DNA of 64,000 bases from Pseudidiomarina halophila (GTDB taxonomy: Bacteria > Pseudomonadota > Gammaproteobacteria > Enterobacterales > Alteromonadaceae), in assembly GCF_003987215.1 (NCBI RefSeq), contig NZ_PIPW01000003.1, positions 62,001 through 126,000 on the forward strand, given 5' to 3'. The notes under the pieces are model-generated. The model did not search any database and had not been told where the DNA came from. It saw nothing but the letters and a program-made list of their open reading frames with translations. Position numbers and translations under genes: made by a program. Below, piece by piece: positions 45,716 to 57,244 of this stretch; the first letter of the stretch is position 1; every line of letters begins with the position of its first letter.

Positions 45716-47039
45716 TATGACCCCACGTGAAATAGTCGATGAACTGAATCGTCACATCATTGGCCAGGATAATGCCAAGAAAGCCGTTGCCGTTGCCCTG
45801 CGTAATCGCTGGCGCCGGATGCAGTTAGGAGACGAGTTGCGGCAGGAAGTGACGCCGAAAAATATTCTGATGATCGGTCCTACTGGTGTGGGTAAAACCG
45901 AAATTGCCCGCCGTCTGGCGAAACTTGCGAACGCTCCTTTTATCAAGGTTGAAGCGACCAAATTCACCGAAGTTGGCTATGTTGGTAAGGAAATTGAGTC
46001 CATCATACGCGATCTGACCGATACCGCAGTAAAGCAAACCCGCGAACAGATGATGAAAAAAGTCCGTTTCCGCGCCGAAGAAGCTGCAGAAGATCGGATC
46101 CTGGATGCCTTGTTACCGCCAGCCAAGGGCTGGGCCGATGAAGATAAAACTGAGCACGAGCAGAGCAATACCCGTCAGGTATTCCGCAAAAAGTTGCGTG
46201 AAGGCAAGCTCGATGACAAAGAAATAGAGATTGATCTGGCAATGCCCCAAATGGGTGTCGAAATCATGGCACCTCCTGGTATGGAAGAAATGACATCGCA
46301 GTTGCAGAACATGTTCCAGAGCCTCGGCAAGGACAAGAGCAAACCGCGCAAACTGAAAATCAAAGATGCCTTCAAGCAACTGGTTGAAGAAGAAGCGGCG
46401 AAAATGCTTAATCCGGAAGAAGTGAAAGAGCAGGCGCTGCACTCCGTTGAACAAAACGGCATCGTGTTTCTCGACGAAGTCGACAAAATTTGCAAACGCG
46501 CCGACAGCGGTGGCCCGGATGTTTCCCGCGAAGGCGTACAACGCGACCTGTTGCCGCTGGTGGAAGGTACGACCGTTTCAACCAAGCACGGTATGGTGAA
46601 AACCGACCATATTCTGTTTATCGCTTCAGGCGCGTTCCAGATGACCAAACCGTCGGATTTGATTCCGGAGTTACAGGGTCGCTTACCGATACGGGTCGAA
46701 CTCGATGCCCTGACCAGCGGTGATTTTGTCCGCATTTTAACTGAACCCAATGCGTCACTGACAACTCAGTACATCGCTTTGATGGCCACTGAGGGTGTTG
46801 AAATCGAATTTACCAAAGATGGCATCCAGCGGATTGCCGAAACGGCATTCCATGTGAATGAAACTACCGAGAACATCGGTGCTCGTCGTTTACATACGGT
46901 GTTAGAGCGCCTGATGGAGGAAGTTTCCTTTGGTGCCAGTGACTTGCATGGTCAGAAGATAAGTATTGATGGCAGCTATGTTGATGAACATATTGGCCAG
47001 CTGGCACAAGACGAAGACCTCAGCCGCTTCATTTTATAG
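45708..47039 (+). CDS. hslU: HslU, ATPase subunit of the HslUV protease
   Basis: A 443-residue AAA+ unfoldase, the exact E. coli length. [22 protein letters not shown], Walker [14 protein letters not shown], the pore motif GYVGKEIES and Walker [11 protein letters not shown] are visible. The C-terminus ends in EDLSRFIL, which inserts into HslV. Starts at 45708; a longer frame from 45609 runs over hslV and is rejected. AGGAG sits 11 nt before the ATG. Confidence 0.97.
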   Translation: MSDMTPREIVDELNRHIIGQDNAKKAVAVALRNRWRRMQLGDELRQEVTPKNILMIGPTGVGKTEIARRLAKLANAPFIKVEATKFTEVGYVGKEIESIIRDLTDTAVKQTREQMMKKVRFRAEEAAEDRILDALLPPAKGWADEDKTEHEQSNTRQVFRKKLREGKLDDKEIEIDLAMPQMGVEIMAPPGMEEMTSQLQNMFQSLGKDKSKPRKLKIKDAFKQLVEEEAAKMLNPEEVKEQALHSVEQNGIVFLDEVDKICKRADSGGPDVSREGVQRDLLPLVEGTTVSTKHGMVKTDHILFIASGAFQMTKPSDLIPELQGRLPIRVELDALTSGDFVRILTEPNASLTTQYIALMATEGVEIEFTKDGIQRIAETAFHVNETTENIGARRLHTVLERLMEEVSFGASDLHGQKISIDGSYVDEHIGQLAQDEDLSRFIL

Positions 47040-47151
47040 CGGCTGATGATGGTCTTTCCTTTTGTTCCTTTTGCGCAGGCCAATAAGGGGCTATACTGTC
47101 GCTGAAACAATCCTTCTCATATCAATGACGTAATTCAGCAGGGGAATAGCA

Positions 47152-47637
47152 ATGGAATACAATACTTCGGAGCTTTGCGATCTTTACCCCGACATGGTCG
47201 ATGTGGTTGAGCCGATGTTTATCCACTACGGCGGCCGGGTGTCGTTTGGTGGTCAACTCGTGACCGTGAAGTGCTTTGAAGACAAGGGCGTCATCGAAGA
47301 AGTCGTGCAGCAACCAGGAGCTGGCAAAGTACTGTTAATTGATGGTGGCGGTTCCAGCCGTCGTGCCTTGATTGACGTTGCCGTTGCTGAGTTAGCACTA
47401 GACAACGATTGGGAAGGGATTATCTGTTACGGCGCGGTGCGCGATGTCGATGCCATTGATGAATTAGATATCGGTATCATGGCGCTGGCATCGATTCCTG
47501 TCGGTGCACCTGCCGATGGTGTTGGTGATGTTGACGTGCCGGTGAACTTTGGTGGTGTTACCTTTCTGCCGGAAGATCATATTTACGCTGACAACACCGG
47601 CGTGATTTTGTCACCTGAGCCGCTCGATATCGAATAA
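47152..47637 (+). CDS. rraA: RraA, regulator of RNase E activity
   Basis: A 161-residue protein that binds RNase E and the degradosome and lowers its activity. [38 protein letters not shown] and [16 protein letters not shown] are RraA-typical. CAGGGG lies about 7 nt before the ATG, and a TATACT at 47092-47097 is a possible -10. It follows hslU, as in E. coli where it is beside hslVU and menA. Confidence 0.95.
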   Translation: MEYNTSELCDLYPDMVDVVEPMFIHYGGRVSFGGQLVTVKCFEDKGVIEEVVQQPGAGKVLLIDGGGSSRRALIDVAVAELALDNDWEGIICYGAVRDVDAIDELDIGIMALASIPVGAPADGVGDVDVPVNFGGVTFLPEDHIYADNTGVILSPEPLDIE

Positions 47638-47641
47638 GCTT

Positions 47642-48688
47642 ATGTACCTAGCAAGTTGTGACCCCAGCGCGTGGTGTACGCCACGCCAGGGCGAATCCAG
47701 GCTCGGGCAGACCATGCAGGTGTTGCCCGCAATCACTGACCCGAACTCCTATCGTGATGCCCTCGATACTGCTTATCAGCAGGGCGCACGTATTGCTATC
47801 CTTGGCGTTCCTGAAAGTATCGGACCGCGCGCTAATCTGGGTCGCGGTGGTGCAGAAACCGCCTGGCCGGCCGCATTGAAGGGTTTGTGTAATCTGCAGG
47901 CAACGCCATTTATTGCCAGCCAGGAGCTGCTGCTGGTGGGTCAGGTGCAGTGTGAAGATCTGCAGCAACAGGCCGCAGCTTTGCGCACCAATGAGCCGAG
48001 TCAGCTCAATGCGTTACGTGATCTTTGCGGGCAACTCGATCAGCGGGTAATGCAAGCCTTGCTACCCCTGTTCAGCGCTGGCTTTGAAGTCATTTTAATT
48101 GGTGGTGGACACAATAACGCCTACCCCTTGTTACGCAGCCTGAGCGAAGCGACCGACACCCAGGTGGCGGCGATGAACCTTGACCCCCATGCGGATTTTC
48201 GCGCACGTGAAGGCCGCCATAGCGGCAATGGCTTCAGCTATGCCTGTACCGACGGCTTTTTAGCGAACTATCATGTGGTGGGCTTGCACGAAGGTAAAAA
48301 CAACGCCGAAAGTTTGCGACAACTTAGTGATACTGGCTTTACCTATACCAGCATTCATCAACTCTATCAGGGTAACTGGACCGAGCAACTGGCCGCTTTG
48401 CGTGCCCAGGCGGTGGTCTGGAATCGTCCGCTGGGAATCGAAGTCGATGTTGATGCGCTACAGGGGGTGCCCGCCAGTGCCATCAATTTTAACGGCTTAA
48501 ACATCGCGCAGGCATATACTTTTGTTGCCGAGCTGGCAGCGGTGCCGAAAACGCGTTATTTACACCTGGCTGAAGCTGCGCCGAGTCTGCACCCGGCGGG
48601 TCGTGAAGCGGGCGACACGGCGATCGCCCAGCTATTAAGTGAGTTAGTGCTTGCTTACCTGCATGGCTATCAACGCCGTAAGCCCTGA
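47642..48688 (+). CDS. hutG: HutG, formimidoylglutamase
   Basis: A 348-residue arginase-family enzyme that releases formamide from N-formimino-glutamate in histidine breakdown. The manganese ligands are in [19 protein letters not shown] and the late EVDVDA. The first 30 residues are poorly conserved and the start is uncertain. The ATG at 47642 is 4 bp after rraA and has no clear ribosome site, so it may use the rraA transcript. It is convergent with hutI, overlapping by 19 nt. Confidence 0.9.
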   Translation: MYLASCDPSAWCTPRQGESRLGQTMQVLPAITDPNSYRDALDTAYQQGARIAILGVPESIGPRANLGRGGAETAWPAALKGLCNLQATPFIASQELLLVGQVQCEDLQQQAAALRTNEPSQLNALRDLCGQLDQRVMQALLPLFSAGFEVILIGGGHNNAYPLLRSLSEATDTQVAAMNLDPHADFRAREGRHSGNGFSYACTDGFLANYHVVGLHEGKNNAESLRQLSDTGFTYTSIHQLYQGNWTEQLAALRAQAVVWNRPLGIEVDVDALQGVPASAINFNGLNIAQAYTFVAELAAVPKTRYLHLAEAAPSLHPAGREAGDTAIAQLLSELVLAYLHGYQRRKP

Positions 48689-49878
48689 TGCCAGCAAGCG
48701 GCCAGTCGTTCAGTGCCAAACTGATAGGTAAGTTCGGCTGGGTCGCTACATTTCCACAAACACAAATCTGCCCGCAAGCCGGTTTTTACCAGGCCACGAT
48801 CGTTAAGGCCGAGAGCTTTTGCGGCGTTGCAGGTCACACCCCGTAAACATTCTTCCGGCGTCATGCGGAAAAAAGTTGCGCCCATTTGTAACATCAGCTG
48901 CAAGCTGAGAATAGGTGAGGTGCCGGGATTGGCATCGGTAGCCAGGGCAATCGGCACCCCGTGTTCGCGCAGCATTGCCATGGGGGGTAGCTTAGATTCA
49001 CGCAGAAAATAGAAAGCGCCGGGCAAGACCACTGCCACTGTGCCACTGGCGGCCATGGCTTTTACCCCAGCTTCATCCAGATGCTCTAAATGATCGCATG
49101 ACAACGCCTGATAACTTGCCGCAAGCGCACTGCCATGCTGGTTACTTAACTGCTCAGCGTGCAGTTTAACCGGCAAACCAAGCTCTTGTGCTTTGGCAAA
49201 CACCCGCTCGGTTTGCGCAGGGCTAAAACCAACGGATTCACAGAACGCATCAACGGCGTCGGCAAGTCCTTCTGCTGCCAGGGTTGGCAGGATCTCGTCG
49301 ACCACGGAGTCGATATAGTCATCACCTCGGTCTTTAAACTCCGGCGGTAAGGCATGCGCGGCTAATAATGTGGTCTGCACACTAACCGGATGCGTCTCAG
49401 CCAGCGTGCGGGCAGCACGTAATTGCTTGCGCTCGTGCTCAAGCGACAGGCCATATCCGGATTTGATTTCCACGGTGGTCACACCTTCGGCCATGAGTGC
49501 GCGCAAACGCGGCTCGGTGAGTGCCACCAGTTGCGCTTCACTTGCCTCGCGGGTTGCGCGCACGGTGGCAGCGATGCCGCCGCCCTGTGCGGCGATGTCA
49601 GCGTAGCTTGCACCATGCAACCGGCGGGCAAATTCGTCGGCGCGGGAACCGGCCCAGACCAGATGTGTGTGACAGTCGATCAAACCGGGGGTTAACAGCT
49701 GTCCCGTACCATCAATTACCTCGTCATTTGCGGCGGGCGCCGGAGCGTCTTTGGCATTGCCGACATAGCTTATTTCATCACCTTTGATGCCAACCACAGC
49801 ATCATGCAACAGTCCATAGCCCGGGCCTTCCAGGGTGGCGACTGTGACATTTTTGATCCAGGTTTGTGACGAAGTCAT
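48670..49878 (-). CDS. hutI: HutI, imidazolonepropionase
   Basis: A 402-residue amidohydrolase, third step of histidine breakdown. The zinc motif [16 protein letters not shown] and the segments [34 protein letters not shown] and [10 protein letters not shown] are diagnostic. The gene is divergent from hutC across a palindromic operator, so HutC can control both directions. Confidence 0.96.
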   Translation of the reverse strand: MTSSQTWIKNVTVATLEGPGYGLLHDAVVGIKGDEISYVGNAKDAPAPAANDEVIDGTGQLLTPGLIDCHTHLVWAGSRADEFARRLHGASYADIAAQGGGIAATVRATREASEAQLVALTEPRLRALMAEGVTTVEIKSGYGLSLEHERKQLRAARTLAETHPVSVQTTLLAAHALPPEFKDRGDDYIDSVVDEILPTLAAEGLADAVDAFCESVGFSPAQTERVFAKAQELGLPVKLHAEQLSNQHGSALAASYQALSCDHLEHLDEAGVKAMAASGTVAVVLPGAFYFLRESKLPPMAMLREHGVPIALATDANPGTSPILSLQLMLQMGATFFRMTPEECLRGVTCNAAKALGLNDRGLVKTGLRADLCLWKCSDPAELTYQFGTERLAACWHQGLRR

Positions 49879-49900
49879 ACAACTTTCTCCCTAAATTTGC

Positions 49901-49912
49901 TTGTATATACAA
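49901..49912. promoter_or_regulatory. HutC operator between hutI and hutC
   Basis: TTGTATATACAA is a perfect 12-bp palindrome, 22 bp before the hutI start codon and 60 bp before the hutC ATG. It fits the TGTATATACA core of known HutC sites. Confidence 0.7.
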
Positions 49913-49971
49913 ATGCAGTTGCCTACACTCTAGCACATCATTGCCATAACCACATAAGGGTGAGCATTCTG

Positions 49972-50703
49972 ATGGCTAAATTTTCTGCAATCAAACAGCA
50001 TATTTACAGCAAAATTGCTTCCGGCGAATGGCCTGAGCACCATCCGGTAAGCTCTGAGAATGCGCTGGCTCAGCAATTCAAAGTCAGTCGCATGACCGCG
50101 CGCCGTGCCCTGCAGGAATTGTCTGACGAAGGTTTAGTGATTCGCACCAAAGGCTCTGGCACTTTTGTTGCACCGATCAAATCACAGACCTCGTTTATGG
50201 CGATTCGTAATATCGCTGATGAAATCCGCGCCCGGCAACATGACTACCACTCGCAAGTGCATGTGCTGCGCAAAGAAGCCGCCTCAGATCTGGTTGCCGA
50301 AATGCTCAAGCTCACCCCTGGGGCTACCGTTTATCATTCGGTGATCAGCCACTATGAAAATGAACTGCCAGTGCAGGTTGAAGAGCGTTACGTAAACCCT
50401 GCTATGGCCAGTGCCTATTTACAACAAGACTACCAACAACTTACGCCGCATGAATACTTGTGCGAAGTGTCACCGTTAACGGAAGCGAGCCATGAGATCG
50501 AAGCGGTCTCTCCCAGCCCGCAAATTTGTCAGTGGTTAAAGCTGACTCGACCTGAACCCTGTTTACGTATTCATCGCCGCACCTGGAGTGCGGACGGTGT
50601 GGTGACCTACGCCATTTTGACGCACCCGGGCTCACGTTTCAGCCTGGGCGGACATTTGCAGTTTGGTGCTGTACCAGCTGTGCCGCAAGAATCTGAATTA
50701 TAA
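49972..50703 (+). CDS. hutC: HutC, histidine utilisation repressor (GntR family)
   Basis: A 243-residue repressor with an N-terminal winged helix ([33 protein letters not shown], with the family KGSGTF wing) and a C-terminal UTRA domain that binds urocanate. The ATG at 49972 follows AAGGGTG; a frame from 49897 would span the operator and is rejected. It precedes hutU by 14 bp and is likely first in hutC-hutU-hutH. Confidence 0.95.
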   Translation: MAKFSAIKQHIYSKIASGEWPEHHPVSSENALAQQFKVSRMTARRALQELSDEGLVIRTKGSGTFVAPIKSQTSFMAIRNIADEIRARQHDYHSQVHVLRKEAASDLVAEMLKLTPGATVYHSVISHYENELPVQVEERYVNPAMASAYLQQDYQQLTPHEYLCEVSPLTEASHEIEAVSPSPQICQWLKLTRPEPCLRIHRRTWSADGVVTYAILTHPGSRFSLGGHLQFGAVPAVPQESEL

Positions 50704-50717
50704 AAAAGGAACTTATC

Positions 50718-52394
50718 ATGAGCTTTACCCGACTCGATCAAAGCCGTTCGATTCGCGCTCCGCGTGGCAGCGAACTAACGACCTGTAACTGGCAGGTCGA
50801 AGCCGCAAAACGTATGTTAATGAATAATCTTGATGCTGAAGTAGCTGAGCATCCGCACGCTTTAGTGGTTTACGGTGGTATCGGCCGTGCCGCCCGTAGC
50901 TGGGAAAGCTACGACAAGATTGTTGAAGTTTTAGATCGGTTAAAGCCGACCGAAACGCTGCTGGTGCAGTCGGGCAAACCAGTAGGTGTGTTTCCGACCC
51001 ATGAAGATGCACCGCGGGTGTTGATTGCGAATTCAAATCTGGTGCCTGAATGGGCAACCTGGGAGCACTTCAACGAACTCGATAAGCAAGGCCTGATGAT
51101 GTACGGCCAAATGACAGCCGGCTCGTGGATCTACATTGGTTCGCAGGGCATCGTACAAGGCACCTATGAGACCTTTGTGTCGGTGGCAAAACAACATTTC
51201 AACGGTGACACCAGCGGCCGCTGGATTATCACCGGCGGACTCGGCGGTATGGGTGGCGCGCAGCCACTGGCTGCAACCATGGCGGGCTACAGTATGCTGG
51301 CGGTTGAAGTTGACGAGTCACGCATCGATTTCCGCTTGCGCACCCGCTACCTTGACCATAAGGCCACCTCGCTGGACGATGCTTTAGAATTACTCGAGCA
51401 GGCGAAGCAGGAAGGCAAAGCGATATCCGTCGGGCTGCTCGCCAATGCCGCTGATGTTTATGCTGAGCTGGTTGAGCGCAATATTACCCCGGATGTGGTG
51501 ACAGACCAGACCTCTGCACATGATCCGCTGCACGGTTATTTACCCCAGGGCTGGACTCTTGAAGAGTATCTGGCGAAACAGGAAAGCGCAGCCGAAGCCA
51601 CCGTACAAGCTGCAAAGCAGTCGATGGCCGTGCAAGTACGCGCCATGCTGACATTGCAGGAGCGCGGCGCGGCGACCCTGGACTATGGTAATAACATCCG
51701 CCAAATGGCCAAAGACGTTGGTGTCGACAATGCGTTTGATTTCCCGGGCTTTGTGCCGGCGTACATCCGCCCATTATTCTGTGAAGGCATCGGGCCGTTC
51801 CGTTGGGTCGCACTTTCTGGCGATCCGGAAGATATTTATAAAACCGATGCTAAAGTCAAAGAGCTTATTCCGGACGACCCGCATTTGCACAACTGGCTGG
51901 ATATGGCGCGCGAGCGCATCAGCTTCCAGGGCTTACCCGCACGTATTTGCTGGATCGGCCTGAAAGATCGCGCGCGTATCGCTAAAGCGTTTAACGAAAT
52001 GGTGAAAACCGGCGAGTTAAAAGCACCCGTAGTTATTGGTCGGGATCACCTGGATTCAGGCTCAGTAGCCAGCCCTAACCGCGAAACAGAAAGCATGCTG
52101 GACGGTTCCGATGCAGTGTCTGACTGGCCTTTGCTTAACGCTTTGTTAAACACAGCGGGCGGCGCGACCTGGGTCAGTTTACACCACGGTGGCGGAGTCG
52201 GCATGGGCTATTCCCAGCACGCTGGGGTAGTCATTGTGGCTGATGGCACCGATGCAGCAGCTGCGCGCATTGGCCGCGTACTTTGGAATGATCCGGGTAC
52301 CGGCGTGATGCGTCATGCCGATGCCGGTTACGACATCGCAATTCAGTGTGCAAAAGAGCAAGGTCTTGATTTACCGATGGTGGAGGACAAGTAA
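50718..52394 (+). CDS. hutU: HutU, urocanate hydratase
   Basis: A 558-residue NAD+-dependent enzyme of histidine breakdown, of the standard length. The NAD loop [13 protein letters not shown] and the catalytic region [11 protein letters not shown] and CWIGLKDRA are visible. AAAAAAGGAA lies about 8 nt before the ATG. Its stop shares one base with the hutH ATG (TAATG). Confidence 0.97.
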   Translation: MSFTRLDQSRSIRAPRGSELTTCNWQVEAAKRMLMNNLDAEVAEHPHALVVYGGIGRAARSWESYDKIVEVLDRLKPTETLLVQSGKPVGVFPTHEDAPRVLIANSNLVPEWATWEHFNELDKQGLMMYGQMTAGSWIYIGSQGIVQGTYETFVSVAKQHFNGDTSGRWIITGGLGGMGGAQPLAATMAGYSMLAVEVDESRIDFRLRTRYLDHKATSLDDALELLEQAKQEGKAISVGLLANAADVYAELVERNITPDVVTDQTSAHDPLHGYLPQGWTLEEYLAKQESAAEATVQAAKQSMAVQVRAMLTLQERGAATLDYGNNIRQMAKDVGVDNAFDFPGFVPAYIRPLFCEGIGPFRWVALSGDPEDIYKTDAKVKELIPDDPHLHNWLDMARERISFQGLPARICWIGLKDRARIAKAFNEMVKTGELKAPVVIGRDHLDSGSVASPNRETESMLDGSDAVSDWPLLNALLNTAGGATWVSLHHGGGVGMGYSQHAGVVIVADGTDAAAARIGRVLWNDPGTGVMRHADAGYDIAIQCAKEQGLDLPMVEDK

Positions 52395-53929
52395 TGGCAG
52401 TATTTACCCTACAACCTGGCACGCTTACGCGCAGTCAGTTACGGCAATGGTGGCAGTCACCACAGCAGCTGGCGCTGCATGATGACGCCAAAGTTGCCAT
52501 CGAACGTTCCTCAGACACGGTGTCAGAAGTGCTGGCCAAAGGTAAGGTGGTGTACGGTATCAACACCGGTTTTGGCTTGTTGGCCAACACCCGTATCCCG
52601 CCGGAAAAACTGGAAGACCTGCAACGTCGCATCGTGCTCTCGCATGCTGCCGGTACCGGCGAACTGATGGACGATACCGTTGTGCGGCTGATGCTGTTAT
52701 TGAAAATCAACTCATTGAGTCGCGGCTATTCGGGTATTCGTCAGGTGGTGATCGACGCCTTAACTACCTTGTTAAACGAGCAAATGTACCCTTGCGTACC
52801 GAGCAAAGGTTCCGTGGGTGCCTCCGGTGACCTGGCACCGTTGGCACACATGGTACTGCCGCTGATCGGTGAAGGACACGTGCGTTATAAGGGCGAGATC
52901 TATCCAGCCGCTGAAGGTTTGGCGAAAATTGGCATGCAGCCATTGGCGCTGGCGCCTAAAGAAGGTCTGGCACTGCTGAACGGAACGCAAGCCTCGACTG
53001 CGCTGGCCTTACATGGCTTGTTCCAGGTCGAGCGGGTGTTCCACAGCGCTATCGTTGCAGGGGCCATGGCGGTTGAAGCGGCCATGGGCTCGCGCGCTCC
53101 GTTTGATGCGCGTATTCATGAAGCCCGTGGTCAGCCGGGCCAAATCGCGGTAGCAGCAAGCTTCCGGCAGTTGCTGACGGACAGCTCGGAAATTGGCGAA
53201 CACCACGAGAATTGCGAAAAGGTGCAAGACCCCTATTCATTGCGTTGCCAACCTCAGGTGATGGGTGCTATCTACGACCAGCTGCAGCACGTCGGCAGCA
53301 TTCTAACCCGCGAGGCGAATGGAGTGACCGATAATCCACTGGTGTTCCCTGACAATGGAGACATCATTTCGGGCGGTAACTTCCATGCTGAACCGGTGGC
53401 GATTGCAGCAGATATCCTGGCCATCGCGGCAAGTGAAATCGGTGCGCTGTCGGAACGTCGCAGTGCGTTGCTGATTGATCACCATTTGAGTAATTTACCA
53501 CCGTTCCTGGTCAACGACGGCGGCGTCAATTCAGGCTTTATGCTGGCGCAGGTCACCGCTGCAGCCTTAGCATCAGAGAACAAAACCCTGGCGCATCCGG
53601 CTTCAGTCGATAGTTTGCCAACCTCAGCCAACCAGGAAGATCATGTGTCCATGGCAACTTTTGCGGCTCGCCGCTTAACAGATATCGCGCAGAACGTGCG
53701 TGACATCGTCGCCATTGAGTTACTCGAAGCGGCGCAGGGCATCGACTTCCGTCGCCCCTTGCACGGCTCTGCGGCGATTGAGCAAGCCCATGGACTGGTA
53801 CGTGAAAAAGTCGCTTATTACGATCAGGACCGGTTTTTTGCTCCGGACATCGAAGCTGCGGCGCGATTGGTTTACAGCGGTAAGCTAGGTGAGTTGATTA
53901 CTGCGGGCGCAGTGCTCGAGGACGTTTAA
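52394..53929 (+). CDS. hutH: HutH, histidine ammonia-lyase
   Basis: A 511-residue enzyme, first step of histidine breakdown, releasing ammonia. The Ala143-Ser144-Gly145 triad in [16 protein letters not shown] forms the MIO prosthetic group. TNPLVF-like [10 protein letters not shown] and the helix with [10 protein letters not shown] are typical. The stop overlaps the convergent DksA-like gene by 4 nt. Confidence 0.97.
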   Translation: MAVFTLQPGTLTRSQLRQWWQSPQQLALHDDAKVAIERSSDTVSEVLAKGKVVYGINTGFGLLANTRIPPEKLEDLQRRIVLSHAAGTGELMDDTVVRLMLLLKINSLSRGYSGIRQVVIDALTTLLNEQMYPCVPSKGSVGASGDLAPLAHMVLPLIGEGHVRYKGEIYPAAEGLAKIGMQPLALAPKEGLALLNGTQASTALALHGLFQVERVFHSAIVAGAMAVEAAMGSRAPFDARIHEARGQPGQIAVAASFRQLLTDSSEIGEHHENCEKVQDPYSLRCQPQVMGAIYDQLQHVGSILTREANGVTDNPLVFPDNGDIISGGNFHAEPVAIAADILAIAASEIGALSERRSALLIDHHLSNLPPFLVNDGGVNSGFMLAQVTAAALASENKTLAHPASVDSLPTSANQEDHVSMATFAARRLTDIAQNVRDIVAIELLEAAQGIDFRRPLHGSAAIEQAHGLVREKVAYYDQDRFFAPDIEAAARLVYSGKLGELITAGAVLEDV

Positions 53930-54177
53930 GCGTCCTCGTCGTCTTCATCTTGCAAGGCCTGACAATCGACACATAGCGCGACGTCAGGTTTTGCCGCAAG
54001 GCGGGCGGCGGAGATTTCGTCGCCGCACTCAATGCAATAGCCATATTCACCACTGCGCATGCGTTGCAAAGCGGCGTTAGCGGCATCGGCAGCGCGAGTA
54101 TCCGGCTGCTCAGCTGCAATAGTCTCAAGCTTACTGCGGATGCGTAACAACTGCTGGGCGGATAATGATTCACTCAT
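53926..54177 (-). CDS. DksA/TraR-type C4 zinc finger protein
   Basis: An 83-residue protein with a C4 zinc finger: CIECG then CVDC (spacing about 20). The N-terminal helical part is short, unlike the 151-residue DksA with its long coiled coil, so it resembles TraR or YbiI-type proteins, which bind RNA polymerase through the secondary channel. The tip DxxDxA residues of DksA are not obvious. GGACG lies about 5 nt before the ATG. Function inferred from the family only. Confidence 0.8.
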   Translation of the reverse strand: MSESLSAQQLLRIRSKLETIAAEQPDTRAADAANAALQRMRSGEYGYCIECGDEISAARLAAKPDVALCVDCQALQDEDDEDA

Positions 54178-54189
54178 GTTTACGTCCTT

Positions 54190-55092
54190 CTAATCTTTTT
54201 TTGCCAATACCACAAACTGCCCGATAAATTCCGCTACTGGTTTATTGCCGTCAAACACCTGGGATTTCAGGTTCACCCGCGCGTTCACACCACGTTGCAA
54301 ACTCGAAAGATCGCCGTTCATATCCAGCACCTTTGCAATAGCCCGCGGTTCGCGCGTGATCGGTTTGTGGTAATGAATATTGCCGTCAGCGAGAACCACA
54401 GCACCTTCCAGCTTGCGTTCGCGCAATTGTAAATGCAGCAACCCCCAGCACGTCAAGGTGGCAAGCGAATAAATACTGCCGGCGAACATGGTCCCGTGAA
54501 CGTTGATGTTGCGCGATAGCAGCGCGTGCGTTTCAAATTCGCGACCGGTGTACTGGCTGATACGGATCCCCATGGTTTCAGAGATCGGAATATCTTCATG
54601 CCAAGTGGCCTGTAATTCCTGACACCAGTCGGGGCGGTAGATAATCCGGTTGTGCTCGGTCAGTAGCTTGCGCAACTGATGTTCGGCGGTTGGATTTGCC
54701 ACTGTATCGGCTTCTTCCACCAGTTGGTAACCACACTTTTGGTAAAAGCCCAGGGTGTTGTCGCGCGAATTAATCACAATATGCTTGGCACCTTCATGGC
54801 GGGCCAGTTGCTCCAGCGCGTGGACGATAGCGACACCATGACCTTCACCGCGATGCTCTGGCGCTGACGCCATAAAACGGATCTGGCCTTCGTCAGGGCT
54901 GTTAAAATGCAAGCGGCCGATGGCTACCGCGGTACCGGCGTCGTTCACCACCATGCGGTGCAAACCCACCTGATCGTATTCATCCTGTTCAGAGCCACGC
55001 GGACGCTGGAACGGCTCGCGCAACACCCGGTAGCGCAAGTCAAAGTAAGTTTGCCAGTCGCGCTCGCTGGTGGGCGTGATCACCTGATACAT
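54190..55092 (-). CDS. yiiD: YiiD, GNAT-hotdog thioesterase fusion (malonyl-ACP decarboxylase type)
   Basis: A 300-residue two-domain protein. The first half (about 1-155) is a GNAT domain with FMASAPEHRGEGHGVAIVHALEQLA and the YQKCGYQ motif. The second half (about 160-300) is a hotdog thioesterase-like fold with NVHGTMFAGSIYSLAT. E. coli YiiD (MadA) has been reported to decarboxylate malonyl-ACP and prime fatty acid synthesis. The order yihY-dtd-yiiD is the same in E. coli and strongly supports the call. The dtd stop is 3 bp before the ATG. Confidence 0.88.
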   Translation of the reverse strand: MYQVITPTSERDWQTYFDLRYRVLREPFQRPRGSEQDEYDQVGLHRMVVNDAGTAVAIGRLHFNSPDEGQIRFMASAPEHRGEGHGVAIVHALEQLARHEGAKHIVINSRDNTLGFYQKCGYQLVEEADTVANPTAEHQLRKLLTEHNRIIYRPDWCQELQATWHEDIPISETMGIRISQYTGREFETHALLSRNINVHGTMFAGSIYSLATLTCWGLLHLQLRERKLEGAVVLADGNIHYHKPITREPRAIAKVLDMNGDLSSLQRGVNARVNLKSQVFDGNKPVAEFIGQFVVLAKKD

Positions 55093-55095
55093 AGG

Positions 55096-55542
55096 CTAGT
55101 TCTTCTCCGTATCCAGTAACAAGGTGACCGGACCATCATTGGTTAAGGAAACCTGCATGTCCGCGCCAAATTCACCGGTCGCGACCGAAATACCTAAATA
55201 ATTAAGATGTTCGACAAACACCCGGTAAAGGGGCTCCGCGTGGGCCGGCTGAGCGGCGGTGGAAAAGCTTGGCCGCCGGCCACTGTTAGTGTCCGCAGCT
55301 AAGGTAAACTGCGAGACGATTAAGGCCGCGCCGTTGATGTCGCTGAGACTCAGATTCATTTTATCGTCAGCATCGCTGAAAATCCGGTAGCCGGCGACCC
55401 GCGCCGCGAGCTTTTCGGCGTCTGCGGCAGTATCGGTGGGGGTGATGCCAAGCAAAATCAGTAAGCCCTGATCAATGCTGCCGACGGTTTTACCTTCAAT
55501 ATCAACTTGTGCTTTCGTCACCCGTTGTAGTAGCGCTTTCAT
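55096..55542 (-). CDS. dtd: D-aminoacyl-tRNA deacylase
   Basis: A 148-residue DTD that removes D-amino acids from tRNA. The conserved MKALLQRVTKAQVDIEGK, VSQFTLAAD (SQFTL motif) and the second motif, here NDGPVTLLLDT (NxGPVT), are visible. Starts at ATG 55542; a longer frame from 55566 has no support. It overlaps the yihY 3' end by 41 nt. Confidence 0.95.
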   Translation of the reverse strand: MKALLQRVTKAQVDIEGKTVGSIDQGLLILLGITPTDTAADAEKLAARVAGYRIFSDADDKMNLSLSDINGAALIVSQFTLAADTNSGRRPSFSTAAQPAHAEPLYRVFVEHLNYLGISVATGEFGADMQVSLTNDGPVTLLLDTEKN

Positions 55543-56395
55543 CGGTATCCTCAAAAAATTCTTCAATGCTGGCGGTTAATTCGGCGCCAATCAAAACAAT
55601 GGTCCAGGACAGGAAAATCCACAGTAACAGAATTGGGATGGCAGCCAAAGCGCCGTAGATGGCCTGGTAAGAAGGGAAAGCTGCGATATAGGCGGCAAAT
55701 CCGGCTTTGCTTATTTCGAACAATACTGCGGCCAGCAAAGCTCCCCAAAAGGCATGGCGCACTTTTACAACCCGGTTCGGCAGCATTACATACATCAACA
55801 TAAAGGCGATGGTTGAGGTAACAACCGGCACCAGACTCAGCAGTATCGTGCGAAAACCGGAGATATAGCCTTCAGCAAAAGTAGCTAAGGACACCACATA
55901 AGAGCTCACTGCGATACCCGAACCCATTAGCAGTGGACCTAAGGTCAGAATCATCCAGTACACAGCTAAAGCCACTGCCCAGCGGCGCCGTCGGGTATTG
56001 CGCCAAATCCGGTTCATGGTGGCATCAATCGTAGAGATAAGATTGATCGCGACCACAATCACAAAAACCACACCGATCGCGGTCATTTCGGAGACGTTAC
56101 CCACAAAATCGTTCAAATAACGGGTGATCTCCTCGCCGGAGGTTGGCAGTAAATTAGCAAAGAGTACGTCTTCCAGTTCGCCACGCATGGTCTGAAACAT
56201 GGGAAACGCGGAGAAGATAGAGAACATCACCACTAACAAAGGCACCAATGCCAGCATGCTGACAAAGGTCAGGTGCCCGGCGATGATGGTGACTTTGTCA
56301 TCGATGCAACGTTTAACGAAGTATTTTACGAACGCCACCGCGCAGCCCGCGCGAACGCGCCAGACCGAAGGTGTTGAATCTGATTCCTGACTCAT
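55502..56395 (-). CDS. yihY: YihY/virulence factor BrkB family membrane protein
   Basis: A 297-residue inner-membrane protein with six or so hydrophobic segments. The motif DKVTIIAGHLTFVSMLALVPLL and the late ILLLWIFLSWTIVLIGAELTASIEE are typical of YihY/BrkB, once mislabelled RNase BN. Function unknown. The ATG at 56395 follows GAGGA; the TTG at 56407 is rejected. An acidic and Ser/Thr-rich tail follows the last span. Confidence 0.9.
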   Translation of the reverse strand: MSQESDSTPSVWRVRAGCAVAFVKYFVKRCIDDKVTIIAGHLTFVSMLALVPLLVVMFSIFSAFPMFQTMRGELEDVLFANLLPTSGEEITRYLNDFVGNVSEMTAIGVVFVIVVAINLISTIDATMNRIWRNTRRRRWAVALAVYWMILTLGPLLMGSGIAVSSYVVSLATFAEGYISGFRTILLSLVPVVTSTIAFMLMYVMLPNRVVKVRHAFWGALLAAVLFEISKAGFAAYIAAFPSYQAIYGALAAIPILLLWIFLSWTIVLIGAELTASIEEFFEDTDESATTTGDESTS

Positions 56396-56516
56396 CAAAG
56401 TCCTCAATTTGCTTTAAGTTGCTACTACTATAATCCCAAACCGCGTGTCTTGCGTAAAGTTAGGCAAGCTATTTATGTTTTTGCGTTCATTCAGAACGAC
56501 GGTGTAAGGGGTGAAA

Positions 56517-57233
56517 ATGAGCAGTGAAAAACAGCCACATATACTGATCATCGGTGCTTCAGGTGGTCTGGGTAAAGCGTTAGTCGAGCATTATCTAAGC
56601 GCCGGGTGGCAGGTGACCGCCTGGAGCCGTAACCAGCTGTCACTGAAGCACGATGCGCTTAGTTGCCTGCAAGTGCAAGGTTATGCTCCGGAGCAGGTGG
56701 CGGACGCAGTGAAACAACTGGACCAACTAAGCGGCGTAGTGAGCACTCTGGGAATGCTGCACAACGATAGCTTTATGCCGGAAAAACAGCTGGACGCGGT
56801 AAATGCGGCGCAGCTGGAAGCTTCGTTTCAGGTCAATGCCATTTTGCCAATACTGTTGTTGCAGCAGCTGTTACCGCGTTTACCCCGCAAAGAATCCGCA
56901 TTCTTTGTACAACTGAGTGCCAAAGTGGGCAGTATCACAGATAATTATCTGGGCGGATGGTACAGCTACCGGGCCAGCAAAGCGGCACTTAATATGTTGC
57001 TGAAGACGGCGGCAATTGAACTTCGCCGCAGCCATAAACAGTTGGTGATTGCGGCGATTCATCCGGGGACAACCGATACTGAATTATCCAGGCCATTCCA
57101 GGAGCGCTTGCCAGCGGATAAGCTTTACAGCCCGGGCCAGTCGGCTTCGCGCATCGCTGCGGTGATTGAAGAATTAGCTACGGAGGATAGCGGCAAGCTG
57201 CTACACTGGGATGGAACCGAACTACCCTATTAG
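56517..57233 (+). CDS. short-chain dehydrogenase, C-factor-like
   Basis: A 238-residue SDR with the nucleotide loop IIGASGGLGKALV, an active-site YRASKAAL (Tyr-x-x-x-Lys) with an upstream Ser in QLSAKVGSI, and the PG motif HPGTTDTELS. It is like CsgA C-factor and YgfF-like SDRs; the substrate is unknown. The ATG at 56517 follows AAGGGG by 5 nt; a GTG at 56511 is too close. It starts a five-gene plus-strand run (SDR, DUF2959, reductase, MgtC-like). Confidence 0.85.
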   Translation: MSSEKQPHILIIGASGGLGKALVEHYLSAGWQVTAWSRNQLSLKHDALSCLQVQGYAPEQVADAVKQLDQLSGVVSTLGMLHNDSFMPEKQLDAVNAAQLEASFQVNAILPILLLQQLLPRLPRKESAFFVQLSAKVGSITDNYLGGWYSYRASKAALNMLLKTAAIELRRSHKQLVIAAIHPGTTDTELSRPFQERLPADKLYSPGQSASRIAAVIEELATEDSGKLLHWDGTELPY

Positions 57234-57244
57234 GAGGATCCGCG

